DNA from: Neonectria sp. B-13
Lineage: Eukaryota; Ascomycota; Sordariomycetes; Hypocreales; Nectriaceae
Length of the DNA stretch: 64,000 nucleotides
Direction: 5' to 3'
NCBI GenBank assembly: GCA_002682825.1
Contig: NOKP01000008.1
Span: 1 to 64,000 of the forward strand
Part shown: positions 11,442 through 21,468 of the stretch, piece after piece
How positions within the stretch are numbered: the stretch's first letter is position 1
Layout: the number at the start of each line of letters is the position of its first letter
Notes under the pieces: generated by a model
The model's database searches: none
Told to the model about the DNA's origin: nothing
What the model saw: the letters and a program-made list of their open reading frames with translations, nothing else
Position numbers and translations under genes: made by a program

Positions 11442-12227
11442 CTAACGATTATCATTACTATCGGGGGCCCGAGTGTCGCGGGTGAAGACGGTGGGTATCT
11501 TGATGATGAGCTGGATGCCCTCAAACGTCGACTTCACATCTAGGTAAATCTCGTCCGGCCTGGGAGCCGAAGCCTGCTTAGGGCCGTTGTTTGGCGGCGG
11601 ACGGCTCTGGGCGGGCTTGTTCGCGTCCATGTCCTTGTCCTTGCCCTTGTCCTTGCCACCGTTGTCATCATCAGTGCTCATCGGGGCGTTGAGCTTGCCA
11701 ACCACGGCGCCCTGGTCGTTGTAGATGTTGCCCTCGTCGTCGACCTGGAGCCCGCCTCCCAGGGGCTTCAAGTCGGGCGTGCTGTAGTTCTCACAGACGT
11801 GGCCGACGACGCCGCCGTCGACGTCTTGAATCTCGCCGTTCGCGGCGACGGGCCGGCCGACCATAGACGGGAGATCACCGTCGACGCGGCCGAGCACGGT
11901 GCCGTCCCAGTCCAGGATGTTGCCGAACTCGTCGACGTATCGGCCCTCGAGGCCCTTGGCGAGCTCGGCTGGCGACGGGCCGGTGGAGAGGGGGGTTATC
12001 TTGGGGATACGGATCTGCTGTGGCTGGGGCGGGGATTGGGATGGGGATTGGGGCTGAGACTGTTGCGAGGTCTCGGAGGACTGGGACTGCGAGGAGCGGG
12101 AGGAGCGAGAGGACTGCGACGAATGTGGACGCTGTGTGTCTGGCGCAGGCCGCACCGGGACGTCCACCTCGTAGGTGGTATGCGTAGGCGAGCCGCCAGG
12201 GGTACCGGCGGGATTGGAAGAAGGCAT
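11442..12227 (-). CDS. Small DUF3659-repeat protein
   Basis: A single-exon protein of 261 residues from the ATG at 12227; the frame is open further upstream but without an ATG. The N-terminal third is low complexity (Ser/Arg/Gln-Pro runs). The middle carries DUF3659 units: GRYVDEFGNILDWDG followed by VLGRVDG, and a second with LQVDDEGNIYNDQG and VVGKL, clearly the same repeat family as the neighbouring giant gene. A Lys/Asp-rich linker (KDKGKDKDMD) leads to a short C-terminal domain with alternating hydrophobics (EIYLDVKSTFEGIQLIIKI). There is no signal peptide or membrane segment. It is probably a diverged local duplicate or partner of the giant protein, in the same orientation. The biochemical role is unknown. 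Confidence 0.75.
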   Translation of the reverse strand: MPSSNPAGTPGGSPTHTTYEVDVPVRPAPDTQRPHSSQSSRSSRSSQSQSSETSQQSQPQSPSQSPPQPQQIRIPKITPLSTGPSPAELAKGLEGRYVDEFGNILDWDGTVLGRVDGDLPSMVGRPVAANGEIQDVDGGVVGHVCENYSTPDLKPLGGGLQVDDEGNIYNDQGAVVGKLNAPMSTDDDNGGKDKGKDKDMDANKPAQSRPPPNNGPKQASAPRPDEIYLDVKSTFEGIQLIIKIPTVFTRDTRAPDSNDNR

Positions 12228-13425
12228 CGCGATTTGATTTGAGCTTCTGGGTTGGGGTTGGGGTTGGGGTTGGGATTTGACGATGGGGGATACACAAAAG
12301 GGCGGAACAGCATCAGCCAAAGGAGGATTTCATCAGAGGGGCCGGTCTTGACTACGCAATACCGTTGTTCGACGTGCGAATCTGACCTTCTATTTTCCAA
12401 GATTATGCGGGGATATGACGACAGGGAGCATGCTAATATCGGCTGATCATTTCGACGAGGGTGTGGTGGCAGCCCTGTCGAGTTGTGACTGGGACGTAGA
12501 CGACAACCCCTGTCGGCGAACGGAGTGAATGGTCCGCATGAATGTGACGCGAAATGAGAGATGTCCAGACTCGGCGAGATCTTTTGTCTTTTGTCTTTTG
12601 AAATACAAGGCGGCAACCAAAACCATGGGAGAGCCAGTGTGGGTGGGAGTCGAAGGGGAGGGAGACGGGACTCGGTCTGCCACAGAGACATCTACGAAGT
12701 CTACGAAGTGCAGCAGGTTTATTCTTCAGCCACAGCGTACGTGGATTCTAGTGGATTCGTCAGAAAACCGGTTGGACGCCGCAGATGCATCTCGATCGAA
12801 GCCGCAAATGGACGCTATCGCGGCACTAGCAGGGTCCATGCCGGCGAGCACCTCGGCCGTCTCAACCGTCTGCTAAGCCGCGAAGCGCCTAGAGGAGCTG
12901 GCTACGTGCGAGCTGCTAACCGCGGAGAGATGCTGACAGGCAGCTAGAGCCTAGAGCATGGGGCGCCATCGCCCTAGGAACAACTGGAAACACTGGCGCA
13001 TGTCCCCGACACTCCCTGGACTTGTTCAGTACGGGGCGGCTACCGACACGCCGTCCGAGTGGAGTCGGATGAGGTGTGGCTTGCGTATAAGCGGAGCTGG
13101 CTGCGAACTGCGAACCAACTACAGCTGCAGCGACCCTTGTCGGAGAGTCATTTCTGACGTTGACTCGGGCGCCATGCCGTATTGTCTGGCGTCAAACCGG
13201 TCAAGCACGGGTGAGAATTACGACAGAGGCTGACAAGCCAGTGGATAGTGGATGGACAAGGGACAGAGAAGAGGTCGCCGGCACAGCATTTTAGAAAGTA
13301 GGTTACTGTATTTGGTGTATGTCGGCTCGTAAAAATCAAATCCCACCCATAATAACGCCTGCAAAATACCCCAAGCCCATTTCGTTCCCTCGACCAGGGG
13401 GGAGGGGACGGGCGAGACCCAAAGA
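12228..13425. other. Intergenic region with a GGGGTT tract
   Basis: The region upstream of the small DUF3659 gene holds a GGGGTT repeat tract (12249-12275) on the + strand, potentially a G-quadruplex. A direct CTACGAAGT pair lies near 12691-12708. No convincing exons were found. Confidence 0.5.
12249..12275 (+). repeat. GGGGTT telomere-like repeat tract
   Basis: Four to five GGGTTG/GGGGTT units in a row, immediately upstream of the small DUF3659 start codon. The transcribed strand would carry CCCCAA in the 5' leader. It is too short and internal to be a telomere. Confidence 0.7.
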
Positions 13426-13967
13426 TTACCGGTACAAGACGGACACGCGCGTGCCAGGGCAAGAGAAAATGCCTTTAGTTCCTGGAGAGACAAAGACGCG
13501 GTTAGTTGCCTGCCTTCTTTTACCCTGTGCTGAAGATTTGGAATGCCACGTAAGATACAACGGCCTGGAGAGAGAGAGGATGTTGAGAAGCGAAGGGGAA
13601 GAACGTACAGCAGCGCCAGCTCCAAGTCTCCGTGGATTCTCGCCTTGAGCTGGATCTCAATGTCCAGGTTCAGGTCTAGTCGCAGCCGCAGCGTGTCGCT
13701 CTTGCCGCCGCCGTCACCCTTCTGCTGGTCCACGGCGTTGTTGGTGACGCCGCCGAGTGTGTTGGTGACGCCGCCCAGCGCGCCGCCAACCGAGTCGCCG
13801 CCCACGGGCAGCGAGTCGAGCGGGCCGGACTGTTCGCGCTTGGAGCGCTTGCTCTTGGACTTCTTCTTGGTCCGTCGCGGCGCGGGCTTGGGCGGCTCTT
13901 CGCTGGAGAGGGAGTTGTCGTCTGAGTCGACGTCATTGGAGACGCGGTCCTTTTCCGTGGTGGCCAT
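13426..13967 (-). CDS. Small disordered protein with alternating beta-like tail (paralog A)
   Basis: Exon 1 (13967-13609) encodes 119 residues: an acidic/basic disordered N-terminus (PAPRRTKKKSKSKRSKRE), a Gly/Thr/Asn-rich middle with GGVTN repeats, then a strictly alternating hydrophobic/charged stretch (LRLRLDLNLDIEIQLKARI) and HGDLELALL. A donor gtacgt follows directly after the last Leu codon (CT|gtacgt), and a pyrimidine-rich acceptor at 13565 gives a 44-nt intron; this leads to a 46-residue tail ending at 13426. That last exon lacks recognisable sequence and is uncertain. The alternating segment matches the gene at 15711-16620 almost residue for residue. The function is unknown; the pattern predicts an amphipathic beta strand. 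Confidence 0.65.
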
Positions 13968-14488
13968 GATGAAAAGATGTGATTGATGTGTGGTTTGAGG
14001 AGTAATAAGTAAGTATTAGGTGAATGAAGGTTGTGAGATGGTAATTATATTGCAAGTCAAAAAGTCTTGATCGTCTTGATGAATGCTAATTGAAATCGCT
14101 ATACACAGAGTCTCAACGGCCCGGTCATATAAGTGCTCTCTGCCTCTTCGGAATAACAGGATTTCACGCTTCCATCACCCTCCATGAGGTCATCATTCAT
14201 CGACATCAGTCGAAACCAAGAAGACCCTGCAACAGCTCTCGTCTTGGACGTCTAGTCTTGTTTGGTCTCAGCCCGGTAGGTAGGTACGAATCCATCCGTC
14301 CCCCTTGTGCCCCCCTTGTTCCCTTGTCCCCCCCCCTTGTTCCCTTGTCCCTTGTCCCTTGTCCCTTGTTCCCTTGTCCACCCCCATGTTGAAGTGGCGC
14401 ACACACCCGCATCACCGATCATCCATCATACATCATCACCCTCACTCAGTCTTTTGCAGCACTGTACGAACACACACTGGTTTCCAAT
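13968..14488. other. Intergenic with CCCTTGT minisatellite
   Basis: This contains the promoter of paralog A and a pyrimidine-rich minisatellite (see 14298-14384). No exon is supported. Confidence 0.5.
14298..14384 (+). repeat. CCCTTGT(Y) minisatellite
   Basis: About ten imperfect copies of a 7-8 base unit CCCTTGT(C/T), partly expanded by C runs. It lies in the intergenic space between two genes of the repeat-protein cluster. Confidence 0.85.
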
Positions 14489-15169
14489 TCAGTCCTTCAC
14501 ATACCGACTCTCCACGCCCATTTGCAACCTGCGACGTAGCGCTACTGCCCGACACTTCTTGCTGCCGTACTTTTCCTTGATCTCGCCCTCAGGGTCCCAG
14601 TAGACCGCCCATCGCCCGTCATCCCCGCCCTCCCCGTCCTCCTTGACGGCCACAAACGCATCATGATCGCCCTCGAGGGTCAGAAAACGCTCGTCCTCGC
14701 TCCATCCCCACGGCCCAATGACGTGACCGACAGTGTCCTTGCGCGCCCCGTACTCCACCGCGTGCGTGTCGGCGTTGACATAGATCCAGTTGAGCATCGG
14801 CGGGTCGACGGCGATGGTGCTGACCATGCCGCGATGGCCCTCTTCGCTTGGATACTTGAAGTAGTACCCGCAGAACTTGTGGCCCTCGACTGGATAATCC
14901 GGGAGGTCGAAGTAGAGCTTCTCGCGTGTCAGTCATCTCATCCAAAAACAAGAACACAACGCATCTCGTAGAATCCTCCTCACCTTGTTGTTCACCAGCA
15001 CGCCTGTCCCCGTCTCCTCCAGCTTGCCCTTGCGCTTCATCATCGCCGTGAGGTGGAACTTCTCCTGCTCCTTGGTCAACGACGCATTCTGCTGCTTCTG
15101 CGCGCTGATGGCCTGGCCGACCCCGATGACGGTCGGGATAGCCGTGATGGCGAGTAATCCGATGACCAT
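14489..15169 (-). CDS. Membrane-anchored protein of unknown function in the repeat-protein cluster
   Basis: Two exons (15169-14984 and 14920-14489; donor gtgagg, acceptor gcgag, phase 0) give 205 residues. An N-terminal hydrophobic segment at residues 1-20 (VIGLLAITAIPTVIGVG) looks like a signal anchor. The rest is a soluble, aromatic-rich domain with HKFCGYYFKYP, GMVSTIAVDPPMLNWIYV, GHVIGPWGWSEDE, FVAVKED and WAVYWDPEG. The motif order and compactness suggest a conserved fungal family without an assigned function; I recognise the pattern but cannot name a domain. The soluble part could face the cytosol or the secretory lumen. It sits between the two alternating-tail paralogs. Confidence 0.75.
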
Positions 15170-15710
15170 GATGGCTGTGGTCCTGATGTGAATAATTGAT
15201 CTTGACGTGAATAACCCTGATGCAAAGGCGAGTGCCGTACGAGTCGCATACAGTACACAACAGGAAGCTGGACTGTCACCGAGATGACGTTGGTCTTGAA
15301 ATATGGGGTCTGGTGGTTCATACCCCAACCACACCACCCACACCCTCGCCCTACACCCTGCAATATCCCTGCCCAGTCATGCAGATGGATCAACCACATT
15401 CTAACGTCATCAAATCTAGACCACGTCCATTTATTGTCCATAACGTCATTGGCCTTCTTAATTGGAAAGATGTCCTTGCTGTGCATAGTGAAACAGGTTC
15501 GTCAACAGCTGCAAGGGTGCCCTATGACGCCTATTGCGTCAGTGCTGAATAGTTCGTCCTGCTCGCAAGACCTGTTTTACAGACCTTTTGAAGCATCACA
15601 AAAGGGACGAAGCAGCTGGCTCCAATTTGCACTAACACTACAATGACAACCATCTCAACGTGATAGTTTCCATTTAGCCAGAGCACTACTGGCCTTCACG
15701 TCTACCAACC
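15170..15710. other. Divergent promoter region
   Basis: The region separates the start codons of the membrane-anchored protein (-) and paralog B (+), so it is a shared, potentially bidirectional promoter. No obvious TATA box. Nothing else is supported. Confidence 0.5.
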
Positions 15711-16475
15711 ATGTCTTCAACACCACAGGTACGCCTCATTTATTATGTCTACCGCCTAAATCTGACCAATCTAGGACACAAAGCCACCGCAGGGTGACTC
15801 GAGTCCGTCAAACCCACAGCAGGCGACACCGCCCAAGACCCCCAAGTTTGGACAGGACCAAGACACATCCAAAGACAAGCCTGAATCCGCCTTTGATTCC
15901 AAGCCCGACTCTAAGCCCGAGTCCAAAGACGAGTCCAAGGACGAATCTAAGCCTGAATCCAAGCCCGACTCCATGGCGGAACCCAAGCCCGAGTCCAAGC
16001 CGGAATCACAGGCGGAACCCAAGCCTGCCTCCAAGCCTGAATCCAAGCCCGCCTCTAAGCCCGACTCCAAATCCTCTTCCAAATCTGATCCCAAAAAGTC
16101 ATCCTCCAAGTCCAAGAAGCCCAAAGAACCCGAGCCCAAGCCCGCCGTGCAAGACGAAGAGAGCGGCGACGAGTTCGAGGACGCTGAGGGCGACCAGGAG
16201 GTTCTCGACGACGACTACATTTCTGGAGACTCGGAAGAATCTGAGAGCGAGAGCGAGAGTGAGAGCGAGGAAGAGGAGGAACCCGAAACTCCCCCGGAGC
16301 CTATCAAGAAGAAGGGCAAGCCGGCCAAATCATCCGAATCTGTCCGTCGTAAGCGCCCGAAGTGGCTGGACGAAGAGGAATCTGACTCCTCCGACGATGA
16401 CACGCCGATGACCAAGAGAGAGATGCAGATGCAGCGCCGGCACGCGCAGCAGCAACAGCAGCAACAACAACAAAT

Positions 16476-16506
<31 letters not shown>

Positions 16507-16620
16507 GGCGGTGGCGGTGGAGGTAAAGATCCTCTCAAGCTACGCCTCGATTTGAATCTGGAAATAGAAATCGAGCTCAAGGCAAGGATCCATGGTGATC
16601 TGACCTTGGCTTTGCTGTGA
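15711..16620 (+). CDS. Acidic, polyQ protein with alternating beta-like tail (paralog B)
   Basis: A first exon of only 18 nt (15711-15728) is followed by a 46-nt intron (gtacgc ... ctag) and exon 2 from 15775. About 287 residues: KPESKP-type repeats, a Lys/Ser-rich stretch, an acidic Ser-Glu block (SESESESESEEEEE), a basic patch RRKRPKW, polyglutamine interrupted by Met (16447-16502), a Gly run, and the tail DPLKLRLDLNLEIEIELKAR followed by IHGDLTLALL. The tail is nearly identical to paralog A. A gtgagt donor overlaps the stop codon at exactly the paralog-A donor position; splicing to the acceptor at 16666 would give CT|A TAG and the same final residues. No catalytic motif or membrane segment is present. 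The low complexity and tail suggest a scaffold or self-assembling protein (inference). Confidence 0.75.
16447..16524 (+). repeat. CAG/CAA (polyglutamine) and GGN (polyglycine) tract
   Basis: The in-frame CAG/CAA run is interrupted by two ATG codons and followed by GGx codons. It is probably length-variable between strains. Confidence 0.9.
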
Positions 16621-18056
16621 GTTGAGATTTTAACCCTTACCGTTAGTTTAGAGTGCGGCTGACCAGATAGTGACATGGGATAATAGAGAGGATATTTAAT
16701 TAGTCCGCGGATATGGCGACGAGGTTGTGGGAGTTTGGCTGGATCCTGTTAGTTCTTTTGTAGGAGTAATAAGAGTATCTTCAAAGTTGTTGTTCCAGAT
16801 GTGATGTCGTACAGCTCGGTGCTTGGATTTAAAGTTGCGCGATTGAAGTCGGGAGCGCACATAGCCATCCAAGATTGTGCATCGTGAGCAGGGCGTACAA
16901 GTCGGCCATCGTCCCATTGCTCCGGTAGAAGTTAATCTCCGTAAACAAACCCGGCTAACGGATATCCAGATGAGGTTCTGGCGCGTTGTTTCAGCGCACA
17001 CGTGGTACGTGGGACGGTCTGGCTGTGTCGCACCTGAACTCGTTGTGGATCTATACCCGAGACACTGGAAGACCTTTTTTGGCACCTGTCGATCAATAAT
17101 AACGAGGCTATAATAATTTCAGTCATGGCTCTCCACATCCCGCTCAAGCTAATGTAGTGTGGGTGTACGATACCTCAAAGTGCCCATCGAAAATGGGTCT
17201 GAGGATATCGCGAATCGCGATCCGTTGCGATCGGCAACGATCGACATTCGGCAACTGGTTGATCACGACTGCGCCGCTCAGTTGAAACATAGCCCATCAC
17301 TTAGGACATCATTTATAGCTTAAGATGCGACATATTGATAGATGTTTATCGCAGGGATTGCACCCGTTGCCACTAGTCGGACCGAGCCGACGGGGAAAAT
17401 CGGCCTTCAATTAGTTGAAGTTTATTAAGGCCAGGGAGCAAGATAACACGGGGACCTCTTCGCATCGTTTGGGCATGAATAATGCGTGCACAACCGTAAT
17501 TTGTTTATGATTATGATGTTACATCCTTACACGCACACCATCATACCAATTGATCGTGAAAATACGTTTTTACCTCGTTTCATCACTCTGGCAGTCACCT
17601 TGACCACTCCCTTGCTGATCGCCGCCGATCTTACCGACAGTATCAATCATGTCGTCAGAACGTCCAAGGGTCTCGCTGGTCAGATCGCCACGACACGAAG
17701 CAAAGCGTTGGATGTCATTACGGTAACAGGATTTTGTCAGGATTTCGACCAACTGGGATGGACTGTCATGAACTGCCCAAGGGATTGTGGATGACGAAAT
17801 TATGAAACGGCCTGCGGGATCGAGACCACAGTTTTCTAATGTGGGAATGTTCGTAAATTCAATCAAAGTTTTGAACCTAACTACCTAATAGGAAGAGCTA
17901 CTTCGAACGGATGTTTTGAGAGAACTGCGTGCTTCCTTGATAACTGAAAGTCCTAAATATAACCACACCACATACCATGCTATTGTAGCTGAAACAGTAA
18001 TTGAATGAGGACTAACAGCATTTTGGAGGTCGCAAACTCTGTAAATGAACATGACT
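16621..18056. other. Intergenic, AT-rich, no supported gene
   Basis: There are competing ~100-codon frames on both strands around 17.49-17.87 kb, but neither has splice support, a signal peptide in a sensible position or a known motif. Short repeated ATCGCGAATCGCGATCC-like palindromic sequence occurs near 17207-17235. Confidence 0.5.
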
Positions 18057-19664
18057 TCAACTAATGTCTTCCGAAGTCGAAGGCGTAAACCCGGGTTCAT
18101 ACAAAACACCATTATTAACCGTCGCCCGTGCCTGATCCGAGCATCGAAATTTGAGCCATCTCTCCCGGCTGTCACGACTGTAGATGCGAGTACAGACATT
18201 GTCGACGTTGATACCATCCTTTGAGAAACCCTGGATGAGGTCGTACGTCCTGTTTTCGTCCGACTGAAGCACGATGTCCAGTTGCACACTGGATGAGCTG
18301 CACTTCAGATCAATCTCGTCCTCTTCAATTTTTTCTGCGTTGAACAAGAATCGCACCCGCTTAAGGTTCTGAAACTCATCACTCGTCGAGATCAAGTCCA
18401 GGAGCTCTCGGGCTTGAGGGAGAATTGCTTTTCCGCAACCGTGGATTTCGAGGTGTTCCAAGTTCCGAGGGACGCATTCGATGAGCCTCGGCGCATTTTC
18501 CACCTCAAGTGGCAGTTCCTCGGCGAATATCTCTTCCGGCTGGCCGTCCAGCATGCCGGTCAATGTTTGCATGCCGGCAACTAGTTTTCTCAGAGCTGTC
18601 ATCTGTCTCAGCTCAACGCCCATAAAAAGATGGTCGGGGGCCTCTTCCCAGCCGTTTTTCGCCCAGTCGTCGTTAAAGTTGACATGTAGATACTCGAGGG
18701 TACTCGCATGTGGCAGAAGCGCCTCCAAAAGATGGCGCGGCATAAACTCGTCGTCGTACATGTGGTAGACACCCCGTGAGTACTCGAAGGATCGGAGAGC
18801 TTTGCATACTGCAGTCATGTTCTGCAGGACCTGTGAAGTAACGCATGACCTTCGGAGCATAATGCTGTCAACGTTTGAGGAGCAGTTTGGGAGATCTTCG
18901 AAGGCTTTGGCTGAGTCGTCGGCGCCGTTGGCCATGACGCATTCGTAGGATTGCAAGCGCGGCAGCTGGAAGGCTTTCGCGTATTGTGACCACATGAGGT
19001 AGCCGTATTTCCCTTCGATCGACTCATGATAGAACTCTTTCAGATGGAGAAGAGGCTTAGTGCTTTCAGTGGCATTGGTTTGCCCCGACATCTGTAGACT
19101 CCTCTTTGTAGCGATTTCGATGACACGCAGAAAATGAACTGGGTCATATGGCTCGCCAAAGAAAAGTTGCTCCAGATTTGGGCAGGCGGCAAGCAGCACA
19201 GATACCTCGGCATCCCCTATAGATTGTGAAAAGTCTTCAAGCCATTCGCGTCGCCATGCTTCGTCATCGAAGGTCCTTGTGATCAGGTCTTGATATTTCT
19301 CGAGATCCTCATCCGTGTAGTGTGGCCCTGTAGTCTCTGGCCGGTCCGAACCCTTTGTGGTGAAGTCCTCAAAAATAAGACACTTCACATGATGAGCAAG
19401 GAACGGCTTTGTGATAGTGACATAGCGGAGGAACTTCAAGCAATTGCTAGGGCCTGTGGCTGGCTCAAAGAGCGATCCGCCGTCGACATCTCGGAATGTG
19501 TGCACGGAAAGTGGGAGGGCAACCTCGTAGAGGTGCTTGCACGTGTAAAGAACCGCATGGATTGAGTCGATAGATGACGGAACGAGATGAGAGAGAATGT
19601 TGGCCTGGATCTCAGGAGACAGTCTGAGGAGGGACGCAGAGTGGCTTCGAGTTTGAGGTACCAT
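18057..19664 (-). CDS. F-box protein (leucine-rich C-terminal region)
   Basis: A single-exon protein of 535 residues. An F-box-like motif occupies about residues 14-50 (LSPEIQANILSHLVP, then VLYTCKHLYEVALPLSVHTF), the usual N-terminal place for binding Skp1 in SCF ubiquitin ligases. The remainder contains spaced leucine-rich stretches such as CPNLEQLFF, LLPHASTLEYLHV and RNLEHLEIHGCG, typical of the irregular LRR-like substrate-binding region of fungal F-box proteins. No transmembrane segment is present. The start at 19664 directly precedes the F-box and is the natural one. The substrate is unknown. Such genes are numerous and fast-evolving in these fungi, and the setting among orphan genes fits that. 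Confidence 0.8.
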   Translation of the reverse strand: MVPQTRSHSASLLRLSPEIQANILSHLVPSSIDSIHAVLYTCKHLYEVALPLSVHTFRDVDGGSLFEPATGPSNCLKFLRYVTITKPFLAHHVKCLIFEDFTTKGSDRPETTGPHYTDEDLEKYQDLITRTFDDEAWRREWLEDFSQSIGDAEVSVLLAACPNLEQLFFGEPYDPVHFLRVIEIATKRSLQMSGQTNATESTKPLLHLKEFYHESIEGKYGYLMWSQYAKAFQLPRLQSYECVMANGADDSAKAFEDLPNCSSNVDSIMLRRSCVTSQVLQNMTAVCKALRSFEYSRGVYHMYDDEFMPRHLLEALLPHASTLEYLHVNFNDDWAKNGWEEAPDHLFMGVELRQMTALRKLVAGMQTLTGMLDGQPEEIFAEELPLEVENAPRLIECVPRNLEHLEIHGCGKAILPQARELLDLISTSDEFQNLKRVRFLFNAEKIEEDEIDLKCSSSSVQLDIVLQSDENRTYDLIQGFSKDGINVDNVCTRIYSRDSRERWLKFRCSDQARATVNNGVLYEPGFTPSTSEDIS

Positions 19665-20511
19665 TGTGGATGGATTTGAGGTGATGGTGATAGAAAATGG
19701 TGCCTGTTTGAACGATTGGATGCGGAGAAATTCACGGTGACACGGATGACGGTGAGATTTGTTGTTGGCGGTCAGGTGACAAGGCAGTAAGCCGCAGGCT
19801 ACAGCGGAGAGGTGAAGAGCAGTGAACCATCGATTGCGAACTCAGTAGCGTTCTATAGCGGTTGTGAGAAAGTAGTGTTCAGGTCTTCGATGTTTTGGTG
19901 ACTGTAGGTGGGGCGATGACGTTGTCTAGGCATTTATTCGTTGTAAGTGCGGCTAATGTTGCCCATCGTCGACCTTGAGATAGTGTTGACGAGAAAATTC
20001 AAATCCCGCCCGTTGAGATTTAGTCTACTTAGCCGTTGACGGCCCGATCCTTGAATTGGCCTTATTAGACGGCGGAACCTTCTTGATCGTACGGCGATTG
20101 GCAAATCAAACAATCTAGCAGCAGCAGCGTTCTTGGACTTGGAGATGCCCCTCCACGAGAATATTATCCAGGCTACTCGAGGAGGTATTCCGTATCCTTA
20201 AAGCAGTAATTTATTCCTTGGACTTCTTCCCAATGTGCGTTGAGTACGAGAAGCGGCGCATTGAAAATGCAAGTCACTGTTGTACTGGTTAATCAGTTGT
20301 TACGACCCGACAGGCTCCGTGATACCAAACCGCTGCAGCAGCCTCGCAGCCCTGATTAGAAGTACTTTGTATAAAATAAGTTTGAGGTTCAGCTGGCCAA
20401 GTTTAGCTACCAAGCTGAATATTAGATCTGTCCGGTGTCCCCTCTTCTGCTGCATCGATATTTTCTCTTCCGACTCCAGTGCAGTGTTCGAGAGCTATCG
20501 CGAAAGCCACT
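19665..20511. other. Divergent intergenic region
   Basis: This holds the promoters of the F-box gene (-) and the Cys-rich surface protein (+). No exon or repeat of note was found. Confidence 0.45.
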
Positions 20512-21468
20512 ATGAAGCATTGTATCCTTTCCCCCTCCTTCTATCTTGTACTTGCCCTTCTTCCCTTAGTTTTAGCTTTTGTTACTTCCCCAATGGACAC
20601 ATTGCAGATGACCACACGCCGTGTACCGACGAGTAGAAACACACTCATTGCTGCGCTCGGGGCGAAATCTGCCTTTCCAACCGCTTCTGCGAGCGGATAG
20701 GCCATGACGATCCATACCTGATAGGCTCGTGTACGGACGAAACTTGGCGAAGCGCCTTTTGCCCGTCTTTTTGCGTCATGAACAGTATCGGAACAGCAGC
20801 GGGCATTAGGGAGTGCCCGAATGCCGATCAAGGCACCGTTCGGCTGTTCTGTACGCTCAACGAGGAAGGCCAGGGGATCAGCCAGTGCGATAGTGGAGGT
20901 TACATGGTGTTTTCTGGTACATGAAGATTGGAACGAGTCGACAATGTTGATGGCACTGACGAGGATAACAGCGAGCATGAAGCCAATGACTACGATTGCA
21001 GTAGGCCCCGAATCGATAGCAACACCGACGACGTCAACAGTATCGACTTCAGCGACAACTTCGACAACTTCGACATCATTGACAACATCGACAAGCCTTT
21101 CCTCTCAACCCGCCGATTCGAACCCCAAAACCTCTACCCAGTTTTCCAACCCCCACGAGTTGAGTTCTGCCCCGGTGGAAGACGATAAAGACCAATCCAA
21201 GGACGACAAGTTTGTTCTCGGTATTATTGGGCTTGGTGTCGGCGGTGCAATCTTGCTTTCGTGCCTATTAGTGTTCTGGCTTTGGCATCGCAAGCGACGA
21301 AACTCCAGGCAATCCGTGGGTCCACTCAACCAGTCTGCGTATCCAAAGCCCCCAGAAGTGCACTCACATGTGCCCACTTCGAATTTCGCAGAGGTAGGAC
21401 TATATCCACAAGAGTTACCGGTAACTGAGCAAAGTTATGAACTTGAGGCGAGTGAGAGGCAGCACTAA
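20512..21468 (+). CDS. Cys-rich single-pass surface protein (sensor-like)
   Basis: The model joins three exons. Exon 1 (20512-20580) is a signal peptide (YLVLALLPLVLA). A 56-nt intron ends at 20636. Exon 2 (20637-20916) encodes about 93 residues with about ten cysteines (CCARGEICLSNRFC, GSCTDETW, FCPSFCVMNS, ECPNAD, FCTLNEEG). A gtacat donor at 20917 joins an acceptor at 20971 or 21001, both in frame. Exon 3 gives a Ser/Thr-rich stalk, a transmembrane helix (VLGIIGLGVGGAILLSCLLV), the basic stop-transfer WHRKRR and a cytosolic tail of about 60 residues with a YxxxP-rich region. This layout is that of fungal cell-wall sensors and mucin-like receptors, although no WSC domain is recognised. Splice sites are weak at intron 1, so the N-terminus needs transcript support. 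Confidence 0.68.

Noticed and set aside
12249..12275. Telomere interpretation of the GGGGTT tract
   Set aside because: Only a few units, internal, not the usual fungal TTAGGG unit; treated as a local low-complexity repeat.
17486..17866. Opposed frames of about 100 codons with a hydrophobic + strand segment
   Set aside because: Neither frame has a clean signal peptide, domain or splice context; coding potential cannot be judged by eye.
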